This document shows, one piece after another, positions 9,901 through 19,952 of a stretch of DNA of 64,000 bases; the first letter of the stretch is position 1, and every line of letters starts with the position of its first letter. The translations under genes and the position numbers were made by a program. Location: NCBI RefSeq assembly GCF_947242115.1, contig NC_074719.1, forward strand, positions 38,916,012 to 38,980,011. The letters run 5' to 3'. This DNA comes from Biomphalaria glabrata (taxonomy: Eukaryota; Mollusca; Gastropoda; Planorbidae). The notes under the pieces are model-generated. The model was not told the origin of the DNA. It saw nothing but the letters and a program-made list of their open reading frames with translations, and did not search any database.

Positions 9901-12680
9901 TTGCGAAGCTTTAATTGACAAAATTCACCTAAAAATATTACTGACATTGGAAATGTTATTTAAAAGCACTATATCTATTCAGTGTTTACAACCAACAGCC
10001 AAACAAAAAAAATTTGGATAACCTTGGCAAAAGAATGAGTGGCTGGACATAAAACTTTGGTATATAATATATTAATATACAATAAGAAAATATGTTTTCA
10101 TAAAACTGTATCACCTACTTGTGACTCAGATGAAACATTGAGATCTCTTAATCTTGACTTGTCAGGTGAAGCTGTGTGTTCAGACTTTGTGTTGCTTGTT
10201 GGAGCTGTGCTGAGACCAGGGATGATTAGCGGCATTGCTGGGGCCAAAAGTATATTGGGCTGAGGCGCAACATGAGTATCCCACAATGTTGTAGCTGGAG
10301 ACATGGTTGTCTGGCGTGGGCGATTGACTGGGTGAAAAGCGGAATGGTGGCGTCTGTGTTCATTAGCCCTGGCAACCTCTTCAGATTCCTGGGAGCTTTT
10401 TCTAGCATGCTGTTTTAGTGGTGATGGCTGTGAATCTATGGGGGGTTTAAAGCTTTGCTCATACTCTCGACGACTAACTCTGTTTCCATCTTCTGTAGAA
10501 GTGGGTATTTTGGGCTTGGAAGGAAGTGCTGAAATATCTCTTCCTTTCTGTGAGTCAAATGGAGAATGTGAGGAAGCATTGGCAGAGTTCTTATCAAGGG
10601 CTATATTACCTGCCAGTACAGCTGAAGTTGTGGGTATGTGCGATGGTGTCAATATGGCTGAAGGTTTGCTAACATTTTGTTGTTCTTGCTGTTGAGGACT
10701 TTTCCGTCCATCTCTTCTGAATGGATTAACATTTAAACCTGAACCGGGAGGAGGACCCACCATGGTGGCAGAACTTGTTGCCACAGGTGCCAAAGGCACA
10801 TTTTCAGGCTGTCTATCTCCCTGAGCATGATCAGGTCCAGATGGTAATTCTTGGTTTGTATAAGTCTGCATAGAATCACTGTAGGCCTGTGCATCTATTT
10901 TACCAGTGGCCCGTGGTAAATAATCTTGACCAGTTTTTCTATTTGAATTACTGTTGCCATCAGGCTGGCTAGAAGCAAACTCTGTAGTGCTGTCAGGGGA
11001 CATGTTTCGGCTTGATGCTTTTGCTGCCGACTGAGGAACAATTTCCCAGTCTGTAAGCCCAGAAGACCCACCTGACGTGCCGGATGCTCCAGATTCAGCA
11101 GAGCTCGGATGATCACCATCTGGAGAGGAAGGTCTAGCATCTGTGTTTAGTGGTAATGAAGGGGGAGGAGCGCTGAAAAAGTAAGGATAGTCTGATGTTT
11201 GTTGCATATGCCCTGGATTGTAGCCAGTGTCTCGTGGAAGCTGATTTAAAGCTAACCCATCATTTCCCCTTTGGTCTAACAGTTCTTTAATGTTCTCATT
11301 GTTTGACAATTCAATTCCTTCCATTCTTTTGACCACCTCTTCAACCTGGTGAAGGGCCTCTTTGGCATCATCATCATCTGCTCCAGAGACATTGAGTGTT
11401 GATAGACTTGCATTGCTGATATCAGAGCTAGTTCTATGAAAGGCTGGATTAACACTCAATAGTTTGTTAAAATTAGATGCTATTTCATTATCATGATTCT
11501 GATCTGTGTTGATACGCGCCTGCCTGTCCAGATAGACATTGCCATCCTCTTCATTTCCAAACGAACCAGTGACTGTACCATCATCATCATTTGTGTAGCT
11601 ATTAACAATGACAGGTGCTGTAGCAACAGGCTTATCATAGGAAGTAATTTCAGCAGACACTCTAGCATTATCTGGCTGGTTTAAACTTCCCTCTTCTCCA
11701 TTATCAGCTTCAGTGTGGCCCACTGGTGCCAACTGCTGTGTCTGAAAGCCATCTTCCCACTGACCACTAGGGGCTGCGCTTTCCCAAGCATTTTGTGTAG
11801 CATAGAAAGAATAAGACTGTGCTTGATGTTCCTGGTTATGGTAGGTGAGATGCGGTGGTTGATCATGGTTATGCTGCACAGGCAGATTCTGTAATGTATG
11901 TTGTTCTTGTGCTGTTGGCTGCTGGTCATAAAACTGACCATGTAAATAGTTGGGATCTTGAGTATGCTGAACCTGCTGGTGAGACTGCTGAACCTGCTGG
12001 TGAGACTGCTGAACCTGCTGGTAAGACTGCTGAACCTGTTGGTGAGGCTGCTGAACCTGTTGGTGAGGCTGCTGAACCTGCTGGTGAGAGTGCTGAGCCT
12101 GCTGGTGAGGTTGCTGAACCTGCTGATGAGGTTGCTGAACTTGCAGATGAGACTGCTGAATCTCCTGATGGGGTTGCTGAGTCTGCTGCCCTTGCTGCTC
12201 CTGTTGGTGAGGTTGCTGTACCTGCTGTTGCTGTAGGTAGTGGCTCTGGTTGAACTCTATACCCTCGTACTGCTGCTTCTGTCCATGATCACTGTAAGAA
12301 CTACTGGCAGGAAAAACCTGCTGCTCTGAGTAGTTAGTGGCTCCCTCTAGAGCAGGGCTCCAAACATTACTGTACTGTGGACTGTTGTAATACTGACCAC
12401 CTCCACTATCACCAGACATGGACTGGTACTGGGACACAGGATGAGCTTGTTGCGACTGATGTTGTTGACTACTACCAGTATTCCAATCCCAACTACTCCA
12501 GCTGTTCCATGATGTGTAAGCATCAGTTTGAGCAGAATGCTGGTAATGTTCAGTGCCCTTCGTTTCCTGAGCTCCTTCAAAATTAGAAGCTTGTGGTTGA
12601 AACTGAGTTGGGTCAAAAAGTTTTACATTGCCAACTTGATTTGGCAATGCAGATGGATTATTATTCCAATGATTGCTCAT
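764..12680 (-). CDS. SEC16: SEC16 (COPII coat assembly / ER exit site scaffold), N-terminal 1297 codons, nine exons, 3' part outside window
   Basis: Sec16 is a peripheral ER-membrane scaffold that organises ER exit sites and helps assemble COPII coats by binding Sec13, Sec23 and Sar1. Nine exons join in phase: 12680-10119, 9617-9499, 8667-8408, 6822-6718, 6501-6360, 4635-4453, 2434-2262, 1446-1239 and 902-764 (or 760). Residues 1-854 are a disordered Gln/Ser-rich region with a heptad Gln repeat (about 147-241), a DWEIVPQ motif and an NPFRRDGRKSP motif. Residues of roughly 855-1180 are rich in Arg, Tyr, Asp and Ser. The last two exons carry the start of the central conserved domain (GPNGQLVKVHPNRP, HYPGPLTR, THKKDVLLFCQQKAASC, LLDRESAQLLWRFLELL), as in animal Sec16A. 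The ATG lies one base after a 3' splice site, so the 5' UTR is split by an intron. The rest of the gene lies beyond position 1. The family is certain; the SEC16A versus SEC16B label is not, though length favours the long form. Confidence 0.93.
1239..1446 (-). CDS. SEC16: SEC16 exon 8: start of the central conserved domain
   Basis: Acceptor TTGTGAACTAG|GATATG, donor TTGACCAG|GTAAAC in phase 2. It encodes RASFGPNGQLVKVHPNRP, then QPAIVEVQDIQILLESCPEA and EEFKHYPGPLTR. This is the hallmark opening of the Sec16 central conserved domain, which contacts Sec13. Confidence 0.93.
2262..2434 (-). CDS. SEC16: SEC16 exon 7 (coding)
   Basis: Acceptor TCTACAAACAG|TCCAG, donor AATCAAG|GTAGGC in phase 1. 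It encodes PDYYGRSSRPASRTDYN and a Tyr/Gly/Pro-rich repeat (YPGYDPYYEVGYGYDPYSYR), similar in texture to exon 5. It sits directly before the central domain. Confidence 0.88.
2435..4452. other. SEC16 intron, AT-rich, no gene seen
   Basis: Intron between exons 6 and 7. Short plus-strand ORFs at 3573-4075 are Phe/Leu/Ile/Lys-rich translations of AT-rich DNA with no family resemblance. No element with clear ends was recognised. Confidence 0.6.
4453..4635 (-). CDS. SEC16: SEC16 exon 6 (coding)
   Basis: Acceptor TTTGACTAG|GCATGC, donor CGCCTGG|GTAAAA in phase 2. It encodes HAEYYQQLQQQQQSKLGNTS, a short Gln run probably forming a helix, then a Ser/Arg stretch and a Pro/Gly/Thr-rich end (SPGPGTGPSPAPRITPSPG). 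Confidence 0.88.
5623..5686 (-). pseudogene. Partial duplicate of SEC16 exon 5 inside the downstream intron
   Basis: Positions 5623-5686 match 6425-6488 over 64 bases with one difference, a synonymous AGG/AGA change. The copy reads YGYESYNRNVDYYNEERDRW and then runs to a stop four codons on. It has no AG acceptor at its 5' edge (the flank is a T-run) and no donor, so it does not look spliceable as it stands. It is best read as a recent local duplication of exon sequence. Confidence 0.85.
6360..6501 (-). CDS. SEC16: SEC16 exon 5 (coding)
   Basis: Acceptor CAAAGTAG|GTTATGG, donor GCCAA|GTAAGT in phase 2. It encodes YGSGYGYESYNRNVDYYNEE and ends RGYYEEYYGAK across the join: a Tyr/Arg/Glu-rich segment. 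A 64-bp part of this exon is copied at 5623-5686 in the following intron. Confidence 0.88.
6612..6692 (+). mobile_element. TTAA-flanked MITE, 81 bp form
   Basis: TTAA at both ends encloses perfect terminal inverted repeats CTCTTTCTCTC / GAGAGAAAGAG. The core contains 'accacattctggtggaat' and 'gctggtatcgtcagttagg'. It lies in the SEC16 intron between exons 4 and 5. TTAA target duplication is typical of piggyBac-type transposases; the superfamily is inferred from that alone. A longer relative is at 9136 and a near-identical short form at 63777. Confidence 0.8.
6718..6822 (-). CDS. SEC16: SEC16 exon 4 (coding)
   Basis: Encodes DESRSSRPSSRATQEADRS, then RQDYDRDREYYKERSRG across the join. Donor AGTAGAG|GTTTGA in phase 1. 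The acceptor (CCTCATCAAG|AT) is poor in pyrimidines, but it is the only nearby AG that keeps the frame open on both sides. Confidence 0.8.
7629..7659. repeat. (AAT)n microsatellite
   Basis: A run of ATA/TAA trinucleotides in the large SEC16 intron between exons 3 and 4. The rest of that intron (6823-8407) is AT-rich with no gene or recognised element. Confidence 0.75.
8408..8667 (-). CDS. SEC16: SEC16 exon 3 (coding)
   Basis: Acceptor TTTGCTAG|GGACAG completes an Arg codon split after two bases; donor CAAG|GTATGT in phase 1. It encodes a DRSYRSQKDSKDSRDARYS-type repeat, then YERPYSRTDGYGRDD and RYDRPRSRQ: an Arg/Asp/Tyr/Ser low-complexity tract, probably disordered. Confidence 0.88.
9136..9397 (-). 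mobile_element. TTAA-flanked MITE, 262 bp form
   Basis: TTAA plus the same inverted termini (CTCTTTCTCTCC left, GGAGAGAAAGAG right), in the opposite orientation to the 6612 copy. Its interior is about 180 bp longer and AT-rich, without coding capacity. It sits in the SEC16 intron between exons 2 and 3. The short forms look like internal deletion products of this longer one. Confidence 0.78.
9499..9617 (-). CDS. SEC16: SEC16 exon 2 (coding)
   Basis: Acceptor TTGTACCACAG|GGC in phase 0; donor TCAAG|GTTTGT leaving two bases. It encodes GRDNVAREERDKSRDSRS and continues with an acidic/basic run ending DRSR. The RD/RS-rich text fits the arginine-serine segment between the N-terminal and central parts of Sec16. 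Confidence 0.88.
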
Positions 12681-12681
12681 C
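10119..12681 (-). CDS. SEC16: SEC16 exon with the start codon (2.56 kb)
   Basis: The acceptor TTATTGCAG precedes a single G and then ATG at 12680-12678. The exon encodes residues 1-854 and ends ...SSESQ with donor CAA|GTAGGT in phase 0. Reading on past the donor would stop within six codons, and the next exon (GRDNVAREE) continues in frame. Contents: Gln/His heptad repeats, many S/T/P residues, acidic patches (GADDDDAKEALHQVEEVV near 435-460, likely a short helix), DWEIVPQ and NPFRRDG. This is the low-complexity N-terminal part that in Sec16 proteins precedes the central domain. Confidence 0.92.
11963..12235 (-). repeat. Coding minisatellite, 21-bp unit, in SEC16
   Basis: About a dozen imperfect copies of a 21-base unit (plus strand: ctgaacctgctggtgaggctg and variants) encode the heptad QQVQQPH/QQVQQSH, at about residues 147-241. 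Unit length is a multiple of three, so copy-number change would not shift the frame. The antisense frames also stay open over this stretch, which creates spurious long ORFs. Confidence 0.9.
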
Positions 12682-12949
12682 CTGCAATAAATTATTGAAA
12701 TATCAAATTAGATGAATGACTTGGTTTAAAACAGAAAGCTAATGTAAAAAACAAGAAAATAAAAAAAAAAAGAACAAATCTTATATTAAGCATAGTTGTA
12801 TAAATAAGTTTAAATCAGTCCTAAGTCTCAACCTATTTTTAATGTTGTGTTCACTAAGACTAACACTCAGACGATGACCAATTTAAAGGGGACTAATTCA
12901 GCTTATACCTCAACTTCAGTAAAGTACAAATTCTTTCCCTTGTTTGAGA

Positions 12950-13150
12950 TAAGAAACAAAATAATTAATTACCAATAGTTAATAAACTAATTGGTTAATT
13001 TATTTTACTGATTCTTGTGTTGTCAAGTAAAAGAAATAATTGTGTACAATGTCAGCTTGATCCAAGATTTAGTGGGAGAAATAAGGTGTACAAACTTTTT
13101 ACCAGACATTTAGACAAAGTGAGTTGATATAAGCTTTAGTAAAAAAATTA
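12950..13150 (+). repeat. Short dispersed repeat family ('GAGTTGATATAAGCTTT' family), copy 1
   Basis: Shares a block of the type TTGATCC..GAGAAATAA..GTACA..TTTTTACCAGACA..GTGAGTTGATA.AAGCTTT with 54720-54815 (same strand) and, inverted, with 43480-43620 and 56290-57010. The upstream arm has 'ttaattaccaatagttaat'. It lies upstream of SEC16, where the 5' UTR exon and promoter must be; neither can be placed by eye in 12684-13693. Confidence 0.6.
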
Positions 13151-13539
13151 AAATCACACCAAGATGCACATTTTAACTTTTGATACAAGTGCTGGAAAAT
13201 GTAGCATGTGCAATATCCAATAGGACATTTTGCAATTACTATCAAAATTAACATGCAAAGAGAACAAAATGATGAAATGCACTGCCAGTGCTTAGAGGGT
13301 GTGTGGAAAAAGTTATTTTTACTAAATCTTTAATCATTAAACACCTGGAGTAGACTCTATTACTAGGTCTAGAGTGACAAGAAAAAAAAAAGATCTAGAG
13401 AGTCATTCTCGATCATCACTATCATTCACAGTGAGGTCTATGGCAGTCTAAATCTACATGGTATCTTAATCGTACTATCCACAGTTTACTAATGACTAAT
13501 AAACTGTCTCTAATTGCAGTGGCCTTCTTTATAATTATA

Positions 13540-13693
13540 GACTCTAGAAACTAGATCTACATCTCTACACTTAAAACTTTACAGGCTCTCTAGAGTCTTT
13601 GTTGTATTTATTAGTTTATATTTTTATTACAGTTTATAGAACATATATATTATAGTCTAAAACATACTTTACCTAGATTAGATTCTACTATTC
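13540..13693. repeat. CTAG/AGATCT-rich island
   Basis: AT-rich DNA dense in the palindromic words CTAG, TCTAGA and AGATCT without a fixed period. Similar islands occur at 14465-14635, 15690-16330, 29965-30240, 30535-31030, 33060-33365, 34890-35150, 51240-51733 and 54104-54525. No coding potential. Confidence 0.6.
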
Positions 13694-13705
13694 TAGGTTA
13701 AGTAA

Positions 13706-14459
13706 AAGGATTGGAAAAGCTACCACAGCATTGGCAAAACTCTCCAAGCTCGTCTGGGAAAATGGTAAATTGACGACAGCGACCAAAATCCTAGTCTACA
13801 ACGCCTGTGTTGTGAGCACTCTCCTTTATGGCAGTGAAAGCTGGTCAACATACATGTACCAAGAGCACAGATTGAATAGTTTCCACTTGCGCTGCCTGAG
13901 ACCATAATGGGCATCTCTTGGAGGGACCATGTCTCCAATCAGGAAGTTTTGAGATTGGCCAATATGAACAGCATGTATGCTCTCCCAACACAAAGAAGAT
14001 TATGCTGGCTTGGACATGTCACCCGCATGCCAGATGGTAGAATCCCGAAAGATATCTTATATGCTGAGCTTGTGGAAGGAGTCAGACCCAAGGGCAGCCC
14101 AAGACTAACATATAGAGATGTCTGCAAGCGAGACATGAGAGCCTCAGGCATCAGCGAAAGTATGTGGGAAAACATAGCCAAAGACCGGAGTGCATGGAGA
14201 CAGACTGTGCGTGCTGGGACAACCCTTGCTGAGAACAAAAGAATTGAAGCGGCTTTAATCAAGAGGGAAAAAAAGAAAGCTGCCCTGTTTGCTAGCCCTA
14301 AATCAGAGGCATACACATGTACGAATTGTGGCAAAGTCTGCCGTTCTAGAATTGGCTTGATTAGCCACACCAGATTCTGCCCCGTCTCAAGATTAAGCCA
14401 AAACCAGTGACTCATTTGGGCGCATCCATTGCCTTTCGAGACAAAAGAAGCCATATATA
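13706..14459 (+). mobile_element. LINE, 5'-truncated copy (zinc-finger-ended RT family A)
   Basis: A direct repeat TAGGTTAAGTAA lies at 13694-13705 and 14460-14471: a 12-bp target-site duplication. Between them is the 3' part of a non-LTR retrotransposon ORF, closely matching 53338-54090 base for base with few differences. It encodes the thumb/connection region (STLLYGSESWSTYMYQEHRL), then RWLGHVTRMPDGRIPKD-like text and a C-terminal CTNCGKVCRSRIGL zinc knuckle. Relative to the longer copy one base is missing near 13903, which shifts the frame, and RLRWLGH reads RLCWLGH. Young, 5'-truncated and dead. I could not assign the clade; RTE-like or jockey-like are both possible. Confidence 0.88.
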
Positions 14460-14635
14460 TAGGTTAAGTAAGATCTAGGTCTAGATTCAAAACCTTTGAT
14501 GTTATTGTACTAGATCTATATAGATAATCATCTAGATCAATATTATTCATTTATATTTTTTTGCTTTTCTAATTCTAGATAGAAAATAGATCTAGATTAG
14601 ATATGGATCTAATAATAGATAATAAAACTAAAATA

Positions 14636-15690
14636 CTTTAGATGACATTGGGGGTTATATACATCAATGGATTTAAGATTTGCTAATAAGAAAAGAACAA
14701 ACTGTAATAATAAATGGCTGCAAATCAACACCAATAATAGTAAACTCAAGTGTACCCCAAGGAACAGTATTAAGCCCACTACTGTTTCTAATTTACATAA
14801 ATGACCTGCCAAAATGCATTAGTTCAGGAACAAAAGTCAGATTATTTGCTGACGATTGCATAATATATAGAACAATAAAAGCAACACAAGATACTGAAAT
14901 TTTACAAAAAGAATTAGAAGAATTACAGAAATGGGAATCTAATTGGAGCGTGTCTTTCCACCCAGAAAAATGCCAGCTATTAAGAGTAACAAAAAAACTA
15001 GAACAAAATAAAAACTACTTATTTTATTTATGGTAAACCTATTACAAAGACTAAAAACTCAAAATATAAAGGTGTAATAATAAATGATAAGTTATCATGG
15101 ACTCCCCATAATAATGAAAAATATTTTGTTAAAAATCTAGCAAAACATTAGGGTTTATTAAAAAAATTTTTTTTACAAATCTAGTAAGAACATAAAACTA
15201 AAATTTAACCTTAGTTATGCCAATATTTGAGTATGTATTCTCTGTTTGGGATCACTCAAGTCAAGAAAAAAAAAACAAAAAAAAACAAGAAAAAAAACAA
15301 ATTAGAGCAGTGAGATTTATAACAAACGAATATTCAAATTTAATTAAAGTAACATCTTATAGTAAAATTACTTCTAAACTTAGAGACACTTCATGACAGA
15401 AGAATAAGAAAAAGAAATAATAAAATACTCAGAAAGATACAAAGATAGAGGAACATTTATTATTCCATACTCTATAACAAATTTGTACAAGTGCTCCTTT
15501 CTCCCTAGTGCTATTAGCGAATGAAATGGGTTGTCTGAAATAGCCAGGAAAACCAATGACTTAGCAAAGTTTAAGTCATTCATCAACATGCATGACTAGA
15601 ATGACACATGAAATGCAACTTAAAGGACGTAATTATATCTTCTTTTGAGGTAACGTCTGTAATCTATAAAATAAGAATATAATATTTATA
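14636..15690 (+). mobile_element. LINE, 5'-truncated copy (jockey/CR1-like family B)
   Basis: Encodes the RT palm region (VPQGTVLSPLLFLIYINDLP, then VRLFADDCIIY with the FADD catalytic motif) and, after frame breaks near 15025 and beyond, the C-terminal text 'CSFLPSAISEWNGLSEIARK' and TNDLAKFKSFINMHD. Upstream GGYIHQWI fits the preceding RT segment. The 3' end is 'gaggtaacgtctgtaatctataaaataa'-like, shared with 16336-16930 and, inverted, with copies near 18955 and 59880. Several stops and frameshifts make it inactive. Confidence 0.85.
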
Positions 15691-16335
15691 TTATTTTATA
15701 TATATATAGGTCTAAATATTATTATTATAGATCTTGATTCTAGATCTATAGATTATAGATAATCTAGATTATATAATTTAGGTCTATATTTATTTATATC
15801 TAATCATATCTAGATCTTTATCTAAGGATTCTAAGCAAGTCTAAGATAATCTAGACTATTCTAGACAATCTAGTCTAGTCCTAGAATGACCTAGATCTAT
15901 TTGTATTTTTTTAAAATAAAATTTCTTGTACTTATCAATATAAATTTTCTACTAGAGTTCTAGATCTAGAAAAATTTATATATTATATACTTTAATCTAG
16001 ATTAGTCTTAAGTCATCTGATCGACTAGATCTAGTAGATCTAATCTAGTATTAGTAGTAGTCTAGTACTAACTACTATATTATATCTAATAATAGAAATC
16101 AAGACCTAGAATAGATTCTATATTATAGCAAATACACTACACTACTAGGCCTAGGCCATTCTGATTCTATGTTTTAGATCTAAACATAGCTAGGATCTAT
16201 TAATATCTAGAATCAGTAGAATCTAGTCTATATATATATATTATAATTATAATAAAAATATAAACTATAGGCCTAATTACTATAAATAGTATAAACTTAG
16301 AAATTCTAGGTCTAGACACTATAATATAATACATT
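15690..16335. repeat. CTAG/AGATCT-rich island
   Basis: Nearly continuous mixture of CTAG, TCTAGA, AGATCT and TAGTCTAG words in AT-rich DNA, the densest in the window. No period, no ORF. Confidence 0.65.
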
Positions 16336-16930
16336 AATACATTGGAATCCCCATATTGATGAAACTATTGAAAAATCAAACAAAGCATTAGGGTTTATTA
16401 AAAGAAATTTCTATTTAATAAATGAAATTAGAACATAAAACTAAAATGTTATTTATGTGTATCCTTTGTTTGGGACCCCTTGACTCAAGAAAACATAAGA
16501 AACTGGAACAGACACAAAATACAGCAGTGTATGCACATTTTATTAGAGTAACACCTTAAGTAAAATCACTAAATTTAGAAATAGCCTTCAGGATAGAAGA
16601 CTTAAAGTAAAGTAGCAATTATAAATAAAACACTGAACCATAATCTTCAAATACAAAAACAAAACCTAATAAAATGCTCAGAAAGACACAAAGATAAAGA
16701 CACAAAGATAAAGGCACCTTCCTCTTTCTATATATGCTAGGACAAATTGGTACAATGCTCCTTCTTCCCTAGTGCTATTAGAGCATGGAATGGGTTGCCT
16801 GAGCCAGCCAGGAAAACCAATGACTTGGCAGAATTTAGGTCATTGGTTAACATGCATTTAGTAGATGGATGACGTGTTGGACGAAATCATCTTTTTTTCA
16901 AGTAACGTCTGCATATTATAAAATAATCAT
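16336..16930 (+). mobile_element. LINE family B, 3' fragment
   Basis: Follows the same 3' coding track as 14636-15690 ('aaagcattagggtttattaa', then 'gtgctattagagcatgga', then the end 'caagtaacgtctgcatatta'). Many stops; only the last few hundred bases of the ORF plus the 3' end remain. Confidence 0.8.
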
Positions 16931-16989
16931 AATAATCCTATATATATAGATTAAATCTAGAACTATAAAGATCTAGATCTATAAATATA

Positions 16990-18594
16990 TCTATAGTCTA
17001 TAGTTAAAGACTACAGTGATGGGAACAGACTTTGAAAAAATTTTACCCGCATTTTTGAACTAGCCTGTCGCTGCGACATATAAAAAAATGTTGCTGATTT
17101 TTTAAAAATTATAATGTAGAATTAAATATTTAATATTTTCTTTAAATAATGTTGTATTACATAATTATTACACTGCATAAGCTTTACTGCACACATAATG
17201 CATGCAAGGCACTATTGTTTGTACATATAGATGAGAGGAGAAAGCTTTTTGCAGATGCTTTATATATGGGTCCAGGCAGTCTGATCATTCTACAATAGAT
17301 AAAACGGCTTTGTTTGTTGGTACTGTAACAACTTCTCTCTCAAACAACTATAAAGAATTAATGTGTTTGAAAATCAAAACATGCTGAGTTTTGGAAATAC
17401 TTCAAAAGTATGAGCTACACTTCTGTTTGTTTCACTGATTATTCAATTTTGTACAGGAGAAACTGTTTATTAAACTTTGTACATGAAGTCCACCAAAAAT
17501 TTCTTTGAAAAGCAGCTAAGAGAAAGCTGCTGAATCTCTGCTGCCTGAGTTCTTATGTTTTAAGTTTAAGTCATATAATCATAATATAATGCCCTAATTT
17601 GGCCCAATAAAATGAATAATAGTGGCAATAGCCTTTGATTACTTAGAATAGCTTTGACTTAATACTATTAATAGCGATCTATGGCTAATGCCCTAATTAA
17701 ATATAAATTATAATAATATAATTCCATACAATAAATTGAATAATATAAAATAAATAGACTAAGACGAAAGTCCAAGTCCAGGTAAGTTACACTTACAGTG
17801 ACACTGTGACTGACAATATGATTGAGAATGGCTTCAACTCAACAAGGACAAGAGATGAGTAACTGAGTAAGTTCTCAGTAAGTAACACACAGAGTGAGAG
17901 TACTGCCTTAGAAGTTAGTGTCTTCTGACACTTCTGTCTTAGTTTAGTCTATTTACTCAGCCTACTGAGTCGACTGAGACTTGGACTAAGTTGGACTTGA
18001 GTCTTGGTCTTGACCAAGGCAAAAATTATAAAAATCATTAAAAATGACAAAATCAAAGATTTGAAGGATCAGATGGTAACAAAGAGAGAAAAGACTCACC
18101 TGGAGTAGATCTATTTGTTTATATCACAGATAACTAGACTATAAATTTAATAATTAATTAGATCATCAATGAACGTAAAGGGATATAAAAAATGTCTATT
18201 TGGTGAGAGTACACCTCAAAGATGTAACACATCAAATCCATGCTCGGGTTTGATTACGTGTGACACTTTATAAATATGCGAAACTAAATTAAGACTAAAC
18301 ATGTTTAAATGTCCTGTAATATTGAAATGTTACAATAAGTTTATGTTGTTTCAATATATTTAAGTAACACGTATTAGATATTGTCTTGCATACATTTATT
18401 TTTTAAAATATTTTTTTTCGAAAACATTTATCACAGAACTATGAGTGTTCTTCAGATAGTAAGGGATGGACAAGGAGCCCATCTGTGACGACATTTGTTG
18501 TCAACTACTATAATGACTAATCCGTATGTTCATCACAAGTAATAGAAATCTTCTTGAACATGTCCAAATGCCAAATTAAGATATTTAGGCCTAG
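16990..18594. other. Intergenic, no gene seen; AGTC/GACT-rich patch at 17765-18010
   Basis: AT-rich sequence without convincing ORFs. From 17765 to 18010 composition changes to words such as ACTGAG, GACTTGG, CAGTGAC and AGTCTTGG in quasi-repetitive order. A similar patch is at 30370-30545. Confidence 0.5.
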
Positions 18595-18602
18595 CTCTAG
18601 AT

Positions 18603-19930
18603 CAGTGATGCTTAACCTTATTCGTCCGGCGGGCCATTGTCATTTCCGACAGTCGTGTCGCGGGCCACATCAACAAAAAGGTTGTTTTTTTTTTTTTATT
18701 ACGAACACCTGAATCTAGTGCGTACCTTAATTAATAAGAGGTTTAATTATTTTAAACCAATTTTTCAATATCCGGCTGTATAGATAAGAATGAGACGCCA
18801 AGTCGCTGCACTTCATCTAGAAATCTAGATGTTTGTCCATGGGACATGGCGTAACATGGGTTTCGCACGATTCATCACTACAAATATTTATACTTCTGAC
18901 ACTTTCGTTAGTTATGCCCTCCACTATAGTTTCTCCAAGAAAGAGCGAAAGGTCCTATGTGATCTTATCTTATCTTATATAATACAGACGTTACTTCAAA
19001 AAAAGATGATGATTACGTCCTACGCGTCATGCATTCAGTCATGCATATTAACCAATGACTTAAATTCTGCCAAGTCACTGGTTTTCCTGGCTAGCTCAGG
19101 CAACCCATTCCATGCTCTAATAGCACTAGGGAAGAAGGAGTATTAATGTATCTTGTGTTGTTTTTTTTTAATGTTCTATATATTATGCAATCGTCTGCGA
19201 ATAATCTGACTTTTGTTCCTGAACTAATGCAATTGGGTTAATCGTTTATGTAAATTTAAAATAGTAGTGGTTGAAACTTCTTTGACAGAACTTCGCCAGT
19301 GGTGATCCCATGCTCCTCATAGCTTCTAGCTTTTATAATTAAAAAACTGCTATTTGTATCGCGAATAAATACGAAAAATACCTAGATTTTGAGTGGTATC
19401 AGATGTGTCGATAGACTCGTCAGAGTCAAAAGTAAATATTTCGATATATGATTTTTCTGATGATTTTGAATGCATGGAAATTTTTACCATATTTTTCAAT
19501 CACCTTCTAATTGTCATGAGAAAGGTGGACGGCTCCAACAGCAATCTTCTTTTCAGGACACATTAATTCTTCCGTCATAACTAGCAAGTATTCTTTTATG
19601 CATTTTTCTCGGAAAATGGCTTCATGTCTCGTCAATCATCCATTCTAGATGTAATCTAACAATCGCGACTCCGACCAAGAATGTCGCCTTATTTGTTTTT
19701 GTGTTTGGTTTCTTAAAGCTGTTTAATGCTACGTTCTTTTAAAAGAGCAACTCTTTCTTTATAAAACAAATCTGTTGGCTTAACGGTAACAATTTATTTA
19801 CCCTAACGTAGGGAAATATTTTTTTTACTGGAGGGGGAATTTTTAACACCTTGTACCGACGTTTCAGCGGGCCGGATGAAAACACGTGGCAGGCGAATGT
19901 GGCCCGCGGGCCGTATTTTGAGCATCACTG
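18603..19930. mobile_element. hAT transposon, non-autonomous, with LINE nested inside
   Basis: Termini CAGTGATGCTTAAC (left) and, on the reverse strand, CAGTGATGCTCAAAA (right), each followed by a GC-rich 'gcgggccac'-type segment. They are flanked by an exact 8-bp duplication CTCTAGAT at 18595-18602 and 19931-19938, the hAT signature. No transposase reading frame is recognisable in the 1.3-kb interior. Confidence 0.88.
18955..19275 (-). mobile_element. LINE family B, internally deleted copy nested in hAT
   Basis: On the minus strand, 19140-18955 is the family-B 3' coding end (reverse complement of 'cctggctagctcaggcaacc' and 'ctaatagcactagggaagaa'). 19275-19165 is the RT palm (INDLP.., VRLFADDC.IY-like text). 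The roughly 500 bp between them in the 14636 copy is absent, so this copy carries a deletion. Confidence 0.75.
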
Positions 19931-19952
19931 CTCTAGATCTATATTAATTCTA

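Noticed and set aside
11963-12235. Regularly spaced repeats suggestive of a CRISPR array
   Set aside because: Units are contiguous with no unique spacers and encode protein in SEC16.
11855-12253. Plus-strand ORF with an AEPAGE-type repeat protein
   Set aside because: It is the antisense of the SEC16 Gln-repeat minisatellite; no stop arises because the 21-bp unit lacks them in that frame.
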